DNA of 64,000 nucleotides from positions 2,586,197 to 2,650,196 of the forward strand of contig NZ_CP102271.1 in NCBI RefSeq assembly GCF_025148785.1. The letters run 5' to 3'. The notes beneath the pieces are model-generated. The model was not told the origin of the DNA. It searched no databases and worked only from the letters and a program-made list of their open reading frames with translations. A program made the translations under genes and the position numbers. The DNA comes from Catenibacterium mitsuokai. GTDB taxonomy: Bacteria; Bacillota_I; Bacilli_A; Erysipelotrichales; Coprobacillaceae. Each line of letters begins with the position of its first letter. Positions within the stretch are counted from its first letter, which is position 1. Positions 54,780 through 63,360 of the stretch are shown here, in pieces.

Positions 54780-55489
54780 ATGAGAATAAATGATCTAGTA
54801 GGTGAAACAACAGAATATGACAAGAAATTAAAGGTTGAGTTGAGAAAACCAAAAAGCTGGTGTAAGAGTATTAGTGCTTTTGCGAACACATTAGGTGGCG
54901 CATTAATCTTTGGAGTATCTGATGAAAATGAAATCATTGGATTAGATAATCCAGTTAAAGATGCAGAAAAAATTAGTGAAATAATCAAAACTAAGTTAAA
55001 TCCAATTCCAGAATTTAAAATGTCTTTTCGTAAAGTAGAAGATAATATTCTAATTATTTTAGAGGTATTTAAAGGTGATGAAACGCCTTATTACTATTAT
55101 AATGATGGATCTTTAGAAGCTTATATACGAATTGGAAATGAGAGTGTTAAAGCCTCTCCTACGGAACTTCAAAGATTAGTATTACGAGGCCGTAATAAAT
55201 CATATGATTCACAAAAATCTATGTATAAAATAAGAGATTATTCTTTTTCAAAACTAAGGGAAAGATATAAGAAGTGGACAGGTTATAGTTTTGACGAAAA
55301 GAATTTAATATCATTTGGATTGGCTGATGAGGAAGGTTATCTTACTATAGCTGGTTCTTTAATTGTAGATGATAGCCCTGTACATCATTCAAGATTATTT
55401 TGTACAAGATGGAATGGTTTAAATAAAAGTAGTGGTGTTTTAGATGCACTAGATGAAGCAGAATATGAAGGTAGTGTTATAAATTTGTG
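54780..55489 (+). pseudogene. AlbA_2-domain (Schlafen-like) ATP-binding protein, 5' fragment
   Basis: Residues 1-236 match the AlbA_2 domain: ETTEYDKKLKVELRKPKSWCKSISAFANTLGGALIFGVSDENEIIGL, and ETPYYYYNDGSLEAYIRIGNESV. It then continues to EYEGSVINL, where full-length relatives have a HATPase_c_4 domain. The frame instead enters the IS605-type element. The C-terminal winged-helix part is found on the far side of that element, but about 200 middle codons are missing, so the gene is broken and partly deleted. AAGGAAGG precedes the ATG. Confidence 0.85.
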
Positions 55490-55761
55490 GCGAAAAAACC
55501 ACACGCTTGCGTGTGGGATGAAAGCCACATTTCACTTGATAAATACTTAGAAAAATGATATATAATCTATGTATATTAAAGTATAGAAAGTAAACAGATC
55601 ATTAGTAAAAGTAACTATGATATAAGCATACATACAACACAACAACCATCACTGTAATCAGAAAAATCCTAATAATGTTGCACATATAGCGAACAATAAT
55701 AACCATGCAGAACAGTGTAATCCTAATAATTCAGCATATCATTCAAGTTGTGGAAAAAGTA

Positions 55762-55911
55762 ATGGCACGAACTAAAAGTGACAATGTACAAATAAATATC
55801 TCCATTCCTGCCGGATGGAAAACAGAACTTGAAAACCTTGCACGTATCTATTCTGCTGAGGAAGGTGAGAGTATCATATTTCTTGACTTGCTTCGTATTG
55901 AAAATATCTGA
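55762..55911 (+). CDS. Truncated ribbon-helix-helix-like accessory protein
   Basis: A 49-residue ORF, MARTKSDNVQINISIPAGWK and on to TELENLARIYSAEEGESIIFLDLLR. The start and the short beta strand followed by a helix resemble small accessory DNA-binding proteins in some IS605 elements. A deletion seems to have joined its end to the middle of tnpA, so the C-terminal helix is replaced. Function is inferred from similarity in form only. Confidence 0.5.
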   Translation: MARTKSDNVQINISIPAGWKTELENLARIYSAEEGESIIFLDLLRIENI

Positions 55912-55931
55912 TACAGTATCACATCATTAGG

Positions 55932-56244
55932 TATTCTAAATTCATATTTCTGGTATTAAAAGGTAATGTAGAGGAAATATTGAAACAGATATCACAGAAA
56001 AATCTATTACCACATTAAGGCTCTTGAAGTGAAGCCTGACCATATACATGTCTTTGTAGATGTACCACAAACTGCTGCTCCCTGTGATGTTGTAAGGACT
56101 TTTAAAGATATAAGTGCTATTGAACTATTCAAGGCATTTCCACAATTAATACAATCCTATGCAGGATGCGGTATTTTATGGTCTAGAGGATATTTTGTAT
56201 CTACAGTAATCAAGTATATTAAGGAGCAGAAAAATGATAACTGA
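55932..56244 (+). pseudogene. tnpA: TnpA Y1 transposase, frameshifted and lacking its N-terminus
   Basis: Two reading frames carry the remains: YSKFIFLVLKGNVEEILKQI, then after a frameshift IYYHIKALEVKPDHIHVFVDV with the HUH metal-binding motif (HIH), FKDISAIELFKAFPQLI and LWSRGYFVST with the tyrosine region. The first 20-30 residues are missing. It overlaps tnpB by 11 bases. The element cannot move unless a related TnpA acts in trans. Confidence 0.8.
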
Positions 56245-57847
56245 TAAAGAGCATAAAAGACATCTTAAACAATTTCATAAACTTTCTGACAGGCATATCC
56301 TGGCTGTAGAAACCGATATGTCTTATTCTGATGTACTTAAAGTAGTGGCTCTTTCTGATAAGATACGCAAAGCTGGTAATGAGCTTATCGGTATTATGAG
56401 AAAGAATTATAACCAGCTTATGCGTACAAAGAGATACCGTAAATTACTGTTTCTGTATGGTAATTCTAAAGATAAGGATAAACGAAAAACTTATGCTGAA
56501 CAACTTAATGAAATGCAGAAAGCTTATAATATTACATGGGAATACTGCAGAACATCCATGATTCCAATAGGTAAGAAATATGGTGTAGACGCTGTATTTG
56601 CTCTGACTAAAGCCGAAGATATATGGCGTGGCATGGAAAAATGCCTATATGGTAATGGTAATGTTTTACATTTTTCTAAATACGGAGAACTGCCTTGTAT
56701 TCGTGCAAAGCAGATTAATCGTGGTATACCTATATCCGTTACAGATAATAAACTTCATTTCAAGCTTGGCAGGATGGTATTTGGAATACAAATAAATGAT
56801 AGATTTCAACAGGATGAAGTAGATGCCGTTTTATCATATCTTGCCGAATCTGAGATTTTGGATGACAGGGCTGTTAATACTCTTATTAAAGATGGCTGTT
56901 GCATAGATACATACAGACCCTGCTATGCTACGCTTGTTCCCAAGATGATAAGAGGTAAATACAGAGTATATTTACATTTAACCATCGAAGGCAAGGCAAA
57001 ACCTAAATATGATAGATTTGGCAGTCCAAGACATAAATATGGCAAAGGAATGATTGGTGCTGATATAGGGACACAGACAGTTGCTTATACATCTGATACT
57101 GAGGTGGGCTTGAAGAATCTTTCAGAGCGTGGCAACAGTATTCAAACTTCTGAGAGAAAAGAACGTCTGCTTTACCGTGCTATGGACAGGTCAAGACGTG
57201 CAACTAATCCGCAGAATTATAATGATGATGGTACTGTTAAAAAAGGCCGTAAGACTTGGAGATATTCTAATCATTATAAGAAATTAAAAGAAAAACATTC
57301 TAAATTATGTCGTATCAATGCCATAAACAGACAGCTTGCAATAAATGAAGACGCTAACCATTTAAGAAGTCTTGGAGATGTATTTATCACAGAACCTAAA
57401 AATGCAGGCAGGCTTATGAGACGAGCCAAAGAAACTACGATCAATAGTAAAGGCAAGTTTAATAAGAAAAAGCGTTTTGGCAAGTCTATAAAGAATAGAT
57501 GTCCTTCTGGGTTTCAAACTGCTGTAGAACAGAAATTCAAGGTATCAGGTGGTATATATATTGAAGTATCTAATGATTACAGAGCAAGTCAATATGATCA
57601 TACTGTTGATGACTATATTAAAAAGAGATTATCTGACCGAATGTATAAGCTGCAAGATGGTACTGAGGTACAAAGAGACTGGTATTCATCATTCCTATTA
57701 TACTGTTACGACTACAGAACCAAAGATATAGATAAAAGCAAATGCATTTCTGAATTTGATAAGTGTTACAACAAAGAAAAAGCCCTAATCGAATGGATTA
57801 AGGTTAACGAGATCAAGGTATTAAATAGCGGAATTAAGATAGCGTAA
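56234..57847 (+). CDS. tnpB: TnpB-like RNA-guided nuclease lacking the zinc ribbon
   Basis: A 537-residue IS605-type TnpB, longer than the usual 370-450. The RuvC active site is complete: Asp in MIGADIGTQTVAY, Glu in DVFITEPKNAGRL, Asp in GTEVQRDWYSSF. The four-cysteine zinc ribbon between the second and third RuvC motifs is replaced by NDYRASQYDHTVDDYIKKRL without cysteines. The N-terminal region contains helices and a long middle segment (residues 130-260). TnpB proteins use an RNA from the element's right end to cut DNA next to a transposon-associated motif. AAGGAG lies 7 bases before the ATG. No frameshift. Confidence 0.88.
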   Translation: MITDKEHKRHLKQFHKLSDRHILAVETDMSYSDVLKVVALSDKIRKAGNELIGIMRKNYNQLMRTKRYRKLLFLYGNSKDKDKRKTYAEQLNEMQKAYNITWEYCRTSMIPIGKKYGVDAVFALTKAEDIWRGMEKCLYGNGNVLHFSKYGELPCIRAKQINRGIPISVTDNKLHFKLGRMVFGIQINDRFQQDEVDAVLSYLAESEILDDRAVNTLIKDGCCIDTYRPCYATLVPKMIRGKYRVYLHLTIEGKAKPKYDRFGSPRHKYGKGMIGADIGTQTVAYTSDTEVGLKNLSERGNSIQTSERKERLLYRAMDRSRRATNPQNYNDDGTVKKGRKTWRYSNHYKKLKEKHSKLCRINAINRQLAINEDANHLRSLGDVFITEPKNAGRLMRRAKETTINSKGKFNKKKRFGKSIKNRCPSGFQTAVEQKFKVSGGIYIEVSNDYRASQYDHTVDDYIKKRLSDRMYKLQDGTEVQRDWYSSFLLYCYDYRTKDIDKSKCISEFDKCYNKEKALIEWIKVNEIKVLNSGIKIA

Positions 57848-58043
57848 AACATATTCAGGGAGATTGATTATACTTCCTTACGAAAGTAGAAATTTACCGT
57901 TAATGTGGTCGTTGGACTGCTTGGTAATGAAAGTTCTGATTCAAATAGATTTACACTTGTAACTCCAAAGTCTGAAAATGATGTACGATTACAAGCTACA
58001 CTTGGCAATCGGAACCCCAGGGCTTGCCCGTGGGAGTAGTCAG
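57848..58043 (+). ncRNA. Candidate omega-RNA region of the TnpB element
   Basis: About 195 noncoding bases between the tnpB stop and the right tip, ending in the hairpin CCCAGGGC/GCCCGTGGG. In characterised IS605 elements this region, together with the tnpB 3' end, yields the omega-RNA, and the DNA directly beyond the tip supplies the guide (here starting TATGCCAAATC). Position-based call. Confidence 0.5.
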
Positions 58044-58044
58044 T

Positions 58045-58485
58045 ATGCCAAATCTTAATTATTGTGATAAAAAGGAAGACAGTTTAAATGACCAAAATAG
58101 GACTGATGACATAATAAATGACACATTAAATGTTCAAAAAGGTGCTGATGACATAATAAATGACACAATAAATATTCAAAAAGGTGCTGGTGACATAATA
58201 AATGATCAAGATGGCACCAATCACAAAATAAATACTCAAGATGGTACTGATAACATAATAAATCATCAAAGTGATGTGAAAGATGAGATAGAACTAACTA
58301 TGGAAGAAATAAAAATACTAGAAATAATGAAAAATAAACCAGACATTACAATTAAACAATTAACAGTAATATTGTCAGGTATTAGTAATAGAACAATTAC
58401 AAGAAATATTGTTATATTAAAGAAAAAAGGACTTTTAGAAAGAGTTGGTTCAAGGAAAAAGGGTTATTGGAAGGTTAAACGTTAA
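58045..58485 (+). pseudogene. AlbA_2 protein gene, 3' fragment with tandem repeats
   Basis: The remnant begins MPNLNYCDKKEDSL, as in the region after the ATPase domain of full-length relatives, then a run of tandem units: DDIINDTLNVQKGA twice, then shorter 10-residue units (DGTNHKINTQ and alike), and a C-terminal winged-helix domain (TMEEIKILEIMKNKPDITIKQL, RTITRNIVILKKKGLLERVGS). The two 42-base units and three 30-base units form a small tandem repeat at 58087-58280. Together with the 5' fragment it shows one gene split by the IS605-type element. Confidence 0.75.
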
Positions 58486-58508
58486 ATTAAAGGAGGAAAA
58501 AAACTTGC

Positions 58509-58600
58509 TTCATTTGTACTTACCATAGACCTATGAGACAATCTAATTATACTCATTCCATTCATTTGCTTTAATAAACCTTTAATAAAAACAGCTGAAT
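58509..58600 (-). pseudogene. Decayed copy of the 3' end of the ABC-operon extracytoplasmic gene
   Basis: The sequence is clearly similar to 48330-48410, the last 30 codons of the membrane-anchored protein, in the same orientation. It has small indels and in-frame stops. A duplicate ABC operon or a rearranged piece must once have stood here. Confidence 0.75.
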
Positions 58601-58602
58601 TC

Positions 58603-58630
58603 TTGACAAAAATTCATAATTTCATATAAT
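58603..58630 (+). promoter_or_regulatory. Near-perfect sigma-A promoter of a short noncoding unit
   Basis: TTGACA, 16 bases, TATAAT. Both boxes are perfect. No ORF follows before an intrinsic terminator about 70 bases later. Confidence 0.8.
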
Positions 58631-58636
58631 CTATTT

Positions 58637-58726
58637 GAAGGTAGAAATACCTTATCAGTACGGCTCCTACCGCCACAAGAGTAGGGCGTTAAAGTATGGA
58701 AGGGAGAAAACCTTCCTTTTATTTTC
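58637..58726 (+). ncRNA. Candidate small RNA of about 90 nt
   Basis: Between the perfect promoter and an intrinsic terminator. It starts with a tight GGTA-GAAA-TACC tetraloop hairpin, then has CTCCTAC pairing with GTAGGG around a CGCCACAAGA loop, and ends with the hairpin GGAAGG/CCTTCC followed by TTTTATTTT. The CAGTACGGCTCC segment does not match SRP RNA, 6S RNA or a riboswitch I know. Expression is inferred from the signals. Confidence 0.6.
58698..58726 (+). terminator. Terminator of the candidate small RNA
   Basis: GGAAGG/CCTTCC stem, 7-base loop and TTTTATTTT on the plus strand. Confidence 0.8.
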
Positions 58727-58731
58727 AATAG

Positions 58732-58760
58732 AAAAATCCTCTAGGCCATACCTAGAGGAT
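58732..58760 (-). terminator. Terminator of the mnmE transcript
   Basis: ATCCTCTAGG/CCTAGAGGAT perfect stem with a 5-base loop and TTTTTC on the minus strand. Confidence 0.9.
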
Positions 58761-58764
58761 CTTT

Positions 58765-60096
58765 TTACTTTCCTATACAAAATCTCTTAAACAATTCATC
58801 AAGTAAATCTTCTTTAGCCTGTTCACCTAAAATCTCTTTTAAGTTCTCCCAGCTATCATATAAATCAGTCACAATCAAGTCTGTAGGAATACCATCCTCC
58901 ATTGCCTGAATCGCAACATTTAATGACTGTGAAGCTTTCTCTAATAACTGTACCTGTCTTTGATTCGCAAGTACCTGTGCCTGAGAATTAGTGATAGCAC
59001 TAAAGTCAAACTCATCTTTAATATGTTGAATGAGTTCATCTATATGATTCTCTTTAGCACTAATATGAATACCTTCTGTATCAATCACACAGCCCTTATC
59101 AGATTTATTGATTAATACAATTCTATTTAATCCTTCAGTACGTTCTAATAGTTCCTTATCTTCTGCCTCTATTGGTCTAGAACCATCTAATACAACTAGC
59201 ACTAAATCAGCCTGATCAATTAAAGATAAAGACTTCTTAACACCCATATGTTCAATCTTATCTTCTGTTTCTCTAATACCTGCTGTATCAATCATATTCA
59301 ATACAATATCATTTAGACGAATAGAACCTTCTACTACATCTCTAGTCGTTCCTGCAATATCAGTTACAATTGCTTTATCTTCTTCTAATAATGCATTCAA
59401 TAAACTAGACTTACCTACATTAGGTTTACCTACAATGACAGTAGAAATACCATCCTTTATTAAATGCATGTTTTTAGAACGATCAAGAATATCATCCATC
59501 TTCTTTCTTAAAGATACAGAACCAGGTAACAGTTTTTCAGCTGTTAGTTCTTCTATATCTTCATATTCTGGATAATCAATGTTTACTTCAATCTGAGTAA
59601 TAATCTTAATCAGGTCTTCTTTTAAGTCTTTAATGAAGTTTGTGATATTTCCCTGTATTCCTTTTAATGCGAGTTTAGCTGCCTGATCATTATTCGCTGT
59701 AATTAAATCACTGATCGCTTCTGCCTGGGATAAATCAATACGTCCATTTAAGAATGCACGCTTAGAGAATTCTCCATGCTCAGCCATTCTCGCTCCTTTC
59801 TTTAAACATAAAGAAAGAACTTTATTCGTAATAAAGACACCACCATGACAGTTGATTTCTACCATTTCTTCACCAGTAAATGTATGTTGTCCACGATAGA
59901 TAGATATAAGTACTTCATCTACTTTCTCTTCACCATCGACAATATAGCCATAAGAAATAGTCTGAGACTTCTTATTTAGATTACCTGTAAAGAAGCTCTG
60001 AACAAAATCAATACACCCTTTACCTGATATACGAATAATAGAAATAGCGGCTTCTAATCGAGATGTCGCAATAGCACAAATAATATCATCATTCAT
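58765..60096 (-). CDS. mnmE: tRNA modification GTPase MnmE
   Basis: A 443-residue GTPase that, with MnmG, adds the carboxymethylaminomethyl group to U34 of certain tRNAs. The N-terminal folate-binding domain (AAISIIRISG, ISYGYIVDGEEKVDEVLI), the G domain (GKPNVGKSSLLNALL, DIAGTTRDVV, DTAGIRETED, NKSD) and the C-terminal CIGK motif with the essential Cys are intact. I chose the ATG 7 bases behind AAGGAGG. It lies near the origin as in B. subtilis; MnmG is not in the window. Confidence 0.97.
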   Translation of the reverse strand: MNDDIICAIATSRLEAAISIIRISGKGCIDFVQSFFTGNLNKKSQTISYGYIVDGEEKVDEVLISIYRGQHTFTGEEMVEINCHGGVFITNKVLSLCLKKGARMAEHGEFSKRAFLNGRIDLSQAEAISDLITANNDQAAKLALKGIQGNITNFIKDLKEDLIKIITQIEVNIDYPEYEDIEELTAEKLLPGSVSLRKKMDDILDRSKNMHLIKDGISTVIVGKPNVGKSSLLNALLEEDKAIVTDIAGTTRDVVEGSIRLNDIVLNMIDTAGIRETEDKIEHMGVKKSLSLIDQADLVLVVLDGSRPIEAEDKELLERTEGLNRIVLINKSDKGCVIDTEGIHISAKENHIDELIQHIKDEFDFSAITNSQAQVLANQRQVQLLEKASQSLNVAIQAMEDGIPTDLIVTDLYDSWENLKEILGEQAKEDLLDELFKRFCIGK

Positions 60097-60098
60097 CG

Positions 60099-61430
60099 TC
60101 ATACCTCCTTAAGTGTTCTTTTCTTATACTTATAGAACCAAATAAAATTAACCAGACCTTTAATAATACCTGAGAAAGAAATAACCCACCAGATACCATT
60201 TAAATGGAATGTGTTTAAGATTAATAAAATAGCCGGAATACGTCCTAGAGTGAATATAATGCTGGTGATAGAAGGAGGAATTGTTTCTCCTAATCCACTA
60301 AAGGCTCCAGAAATCATTAATTCTAGAATCATAAATGTCTCTGATAGACCCACTATACGTAAATAGTTCTCTCCAATTTGCGTTACCATTAAATCATCAG
60401 TAAAGAAGCCATAAATCACATGAGGGAAGAAGACCATCAAGCTTGTACATACAATACCCCATAGTATAGAGAATACCAGCATTGTATGATATCCTTTTTC
60501 TACACGATCATACTTACCAGCTCCATAGTTCTGACTAATGAAGGCATTAATAGATGTCTGGAATCCAGTCGCCATACACCAAGAAATGTTTTCTACCTGT
60601 GTACCTACCTTCTGTGCTGCAACAGCTGCATCTCCAAACTCAGCGACAAAAGCAGCCACTACCATTGAACATACAGAAAATAACATGCTCTGTAATCCTA
60701 ATGGAAAACCAATTCTAAGTATATTCTTATAATAAATCTTTGAATAAACCTTCTTCAATGAAATATGTTTAAGTAGTGTATTCTTCTTAAAGTTATGTCT
60801 CATAAATAATAGGAATACAGAAACTTGAGCTAATACTGTCGCAAGTGCTGCACCTACAACACCTAGATCACATACAAAGATAAAGAATGGGTCTAGGATA
60901 ATATTTAATAACAAACCAACACTATTACACTGGAATGGTGTCTGACTATCACCAGAGGCATTTAAGATACCTGTCATAATAATATTTAAGAAGTTAAAGA
61001 TAATCAAACCGCATGTAATACGTAAATAGTTAATAGCCTGATTAATAGTGGCTTGTGATGATAATCCAAATAAACCAATAAAGAAACTTGAAAATACAAC
61101 TGTACAGAAAGAGAATAATAGTGCGAATATAATCCCTAACTGAATAGCCGATGAAGCATAATCTGTAGCTGCTTCTTGATTACCTGCACCTAATGAATGT
61201 CCTGTTTTAACTTGTCCACCCTGTGTCGCAATCATTGCGAGGCCCTGCGATAACCAGCTAAACATACCTGCTACACCAACTGCTGCAATAGAGGAAGCAC
61301 CAAGTTTTCCAATCCAAAGCATATCAATCAGTGCATAGGCCATTTCTAGAAATGATGTACCAATAATAGGTAGTGTTAATTTTATAAGAAGAGGGACAAT
61401 ACGTCCTTCTAATAAATTCAATTTTTTCAT
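60099..61430 (-). CDS. MATE-family efflux transporter
   Basis: A 443-residue membrane protein with 12 hydrophobic segments. Typical MATE sequences: LLEGRIVPLLIKLTLPIIGTSFLEMAYALIDMLWIG, AAVGVAGMFSW, and in the second half QKVGTQVENISWCMATGFQTSINAFISQNYGAGK. These proteins exchange cations (Na+ or H+) for drugs or metabolites. GGGAG lies 6 bases before the chosen ATG. It sits between jag and mnmE, an insertion into the normally compact origin-proximal gene group. Confidence 0.93.
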   Translation of the reverse strand: MKKLNLLEGRIVPLLIKLTLPIIGTSFLEMAYALIDMLWIGKLGASSIAAVGVAGMFSWLSQGLAMIATQGGQVKTGHSLGAGNQEAATDYASSAIQLGIIFALLFSFCTVVFSSFFIGLFGLSSQATINQAINYLRITCGLIIFNFLNIIMTGILNASGDSQTPFQCNSVGLLLNIILDPFFIFVCDLGVVGAALATVLAQVSVFLLFMRHNFKKNTLLKHISLKKVYSKIYYKNILRIGFPLGLQSMLFSVCSMVVAAFVAEFGDAAVAAQKVGTQVENISWCMATGFQTSINAFISQNYGAGKYDRVEKGYHTMLVFSILWGIVCTSLMVFFPHVIYGFFTDDLMVTQIGENYLRIVGLSETFMILELMISGAFSGLGETIPPSITSIIFTLGRIPAILLILNTFHLNGIWWVISFSGIIKGLVNFIWFYKYKKRTLKEV

Positions 61431-61467
61431 GTGCATCTCCCTTCCTATCCATTCTATCAAAAGAATT

Positions 61468-61492
61468 TAAAAAAAAGAAGGCAGAGCCTTCT
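61468..61492 (-). terminator. Terminator of the rpmH-rnpA-yidC-jag transcript
   Basis: GAAGGC/GCCTTC with a 3-base loop and eight T residues on the minus strand, starting at the jag stop codon. Confidence 0.85.
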
Positions 61493-62092
61493 TTAATCAA
61501 CATAATAAATTTCTAAGTAACGGTTTTTACCTTCACCGTGTGACTGTGTTGCAAGATGTGGCATTTCTGCAATCACCTGATGAATTACTTTTCTTTCATC
61601 AGCTGGTAGAGGATCTAACTTCATATTGATCTTAGAATGTTGTACTTTCTTACCAAAACGTTTAGCCATTGCAGCAACCTTCTGGTATCTCTGTTCTTTA
61701 TAACCATTGATATCTACAGAGATTTCAATACGCTGTTTGAACTGAGTATTGACAGCACTCTTAGTAATGAAGTTTAATGCTCTTAAAATAACACCATTCT
61801 TACCAATCACAACTGAATTATTACTTGTTTCTACATTACAGTAGATACGATCGTCCTGTTTGAAGACAGTAGTCTGTGTTTCGAAACCTAAAGAACTTAA
61901 TGTTCTTTCTACGAACTGACCTATATATTCTTCAACCATAGATTCACACCATCCAGCAATAACAACTTTCTTACTGAATAACCCCTTATGAACTTCAACA
62001 ACCTCATAATGGAATTCTTCTGGTGTAATACCTAAGTCCTGACAAGCATGATTCAATGCTTCTTCTTCTGTTTTAGCTTCATAAGTATTCAT
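61493..62092 (-). CDS. jag: Jag/KhpB-type RNA-binding protein
   Basis: A 199-residue protein with an N-terminal Jag-N domain (MNTYEAKTEEEALNHACQDLG, with KGLFSKKVVIAG), a KH domain with SVVIGKNGVILRALNFI, and a C-terminal R3H domain with the RYQKVAAMAKRFGKKV and RKVIHQVIAEMPHLATQSHGEGKNRY sequence. It binds RNA and influences cell division and wall growth in other Firmicutes. It follows yidC as usual. Confidence 0.95.
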   Translation of the reverse strand: MNTYEAKTEEEALNHACQDLGITPEEFHYEVVEVHKGLFSKKVVIAGWCESMVEEYIGQFVERTLSSLGFETQTTVFKQDDRIYCNVETSNNSVVIGKNGVILRALNFITKSAVNTQFKQRIEISVDINGYKEQRYQKVAAMAKRFGKKVQHSKINMKLDPLPADERKVIHQVIAEMPHLATQSHGEGKNRYLEIYYVD

Positions 62093-62097
62093 AATGA

Positions 62098-62979
62098 TTA
62101 CCTAATTACATGAGTGTCTTTCTGATTTTCTTGCTTTTCAATATACTGAATCTGAATAAATACTGTTCTAACTACAGTAATTAAGTTTGTAGTAATCCAA
62201 TAGAATGACATAGCTGTTGGCATGATTAAACCAAAGTAGATGATCATTAATGTCATTACGATATTCATAGTCTTCATCTGGTTCTGCTGAGCAGAAGGTT
62301 TATACTTCTTGTTTCTCTTCAACATTAAGTTGTTGATTTCGATAGCAAAGAACTGAGATAAAGCCATAACTAAAATAACAACAATATAAATGAATTTACC
62401 ACTAGTAATCTGAGATAAAGGTGTTAAACCTAAATTCATACCAAATGCCTGTGATGTATACAAGATCTGGATTCTCTGAACAGCACCATACATTGCGAAC
62501 ATGATAGGTAATGTTAAGAAAGTCCATAATGAACCAAACATAGAAACGTTATTTTTCTTGTATAAGTTCATAATTTCATTCTGCATACGCATCTGACTAG
62601 TCTGATCATTCTTACCACGATATTTGTTCTGGATTCTTTCCATTTCTGGCTGAAGCATCTGCATCTTCTGTGTAGAAATAGTAGACTTGATCATAACTGG
62701 TAAGATAATCAAGTTGATAAGAATAGTCATTAAGATGACACCCCATAAGACATTACCTGTCCATGAAGTGATTAATAGGATTCCCTTTGCGATAGGAATT
62801 GTAAGAATAAAATCAAAAAATCCTGCCTTTAGTGACCATGGTGTTGATTCAGTGATAGCACGGCTTGCTAATAAATGACCGCTCTTGTCAACATTACTTG
62901 TACACCCTGTAAAAATGAACACTAAAGCAATCACCGCAAAGATCTTTAAGTACTTCTTTGTACGAGGATCTAATACCAT
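62098..62979 (-). CDS. yidC: Membrane protein insertase YidC
   Basis: A 293-residue YidC/OxaA with a lipoprotein signal (FIFTGC lipobox), then five membrane segments. The ILITSWTGNVLWGVILMTILINLIILPVMIK segment and PEMERIQNKYRGK cytoplasmic loop are typical, with the catalytic Arg in the third helix region. It inserts membrane proteins. It lies between rnpA and jag, and two bases separate it from rnpA. Confidence 0.96.
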   Translation of the reverse strand: MVLDPRTKKYLKIFAVIALVFIFTGCTSNVDKSGHLLASRAITESTPWSLKAGFFDFILTIPIAKGILLITSWTGNVLWGVILMTILINLIILPVMIKSTISTQKMQMLQPEMERIQNKYRGKNDQTSQMRMQNEIMNLYKKNNVSMFGSLWTFLTLPIMFAMYGAVQRIQILYTSQAFGMNLGLTPLSQITSGKFIYIVVILVMALSQFFAIEINNLMLKRNKKYKPSAQQNQMKTMNIVMTLMIIYFGLIMPTAMSFYWITTNLITVVRTVFIQIQYIEKQENQKDTHVIR

Positions 62980-62981
62980 TT

Positions 62982-63320
62982 TTACTTCTCCATTCTTTTT
63001 TTCATTTTTAAATATAGATTTTGAAGAGATTTCTTGTTCTGTTCAAAATCATTCTGAGAATAGGGTTTTCTAACAATCAGAATGTAATCATTATGGTCTT
63101 CTTTTGTGAACAATTCATGAACCATCATTCTTACTTGTCTCTTAGTCTTGTTTCTGGCAACGGCATTCCCTATTTTCTTACCGACTGATAAACCAATACG
63201 CATATGCTCTAGATCATTAGGATTCCAATATAAAACAAACTCTCTATTCGCTACGCTTTTTCTTTTCTTTATAATGGTTTCAAATTCAGTACTTTTTTTT
63301 ACACGTAATTCTTTTTTCAT
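62982..63320 (-). CDS. rnpA: Ribonuclease P protein component
   Basis: A 112-residue basic protein that assists the RNase P RNA in tRNA 5' processing. The start MKKELRVKKSTEFETII, the central RIGLSVGKKIGNAVARNKTKRQVR (RNR motif) and C-terminal DYILIVRKP are typical. It is located between rpmH and yidC. Confidence 0.97.
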   Translation of the reverse strand: MKKELRVKKSTEFETIIKKRKSVANREFVLYWNPNDLEHMRIGLSVGKKIGNAVARNKTKRQVRMMVHELFTKEDHNDYILIVRKPYSQNDFEQNKKSLQNLYLKMKKRMEK

Positions 63321-63360
63321 ATTTCTTTTAGAAAAAAAACCACATTAAAGTGGATTTTTT

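Larger units (their letters stand above)
55489..58043 (+). mobile_element. IS200/IS605-family element with decayed TnpA and an unusual TnpB
   Basis: The left end has a perfect hairpin CCACACGC/GCGTGTGG at 55499-55516. The right end has CCCAGGGC/GCCCGTGGG at 58015-58034. These are the subterminal hairpins that single-strand Y1 transposases recognise. Inside are a short ribbon-helix-helix-like ORF, a frameshifted tnpA and a full-length tnpB. It sits inside an AlbA_2 gene whose middle is lost. Tips are estimated to a few bases. Confidence 0.85.

Noticed and set aside
54728..54988. An 86-codon minus-strand ORF
   Set aside because: It is a shadow of the AlbA_2 coding region, which has clear domain motifs.
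58637..58726. Signal recognition particle RNA
   Set aside because: The diagnostic GGUCAGG and GGAAGCAGC loops of SRP RNA are missing.
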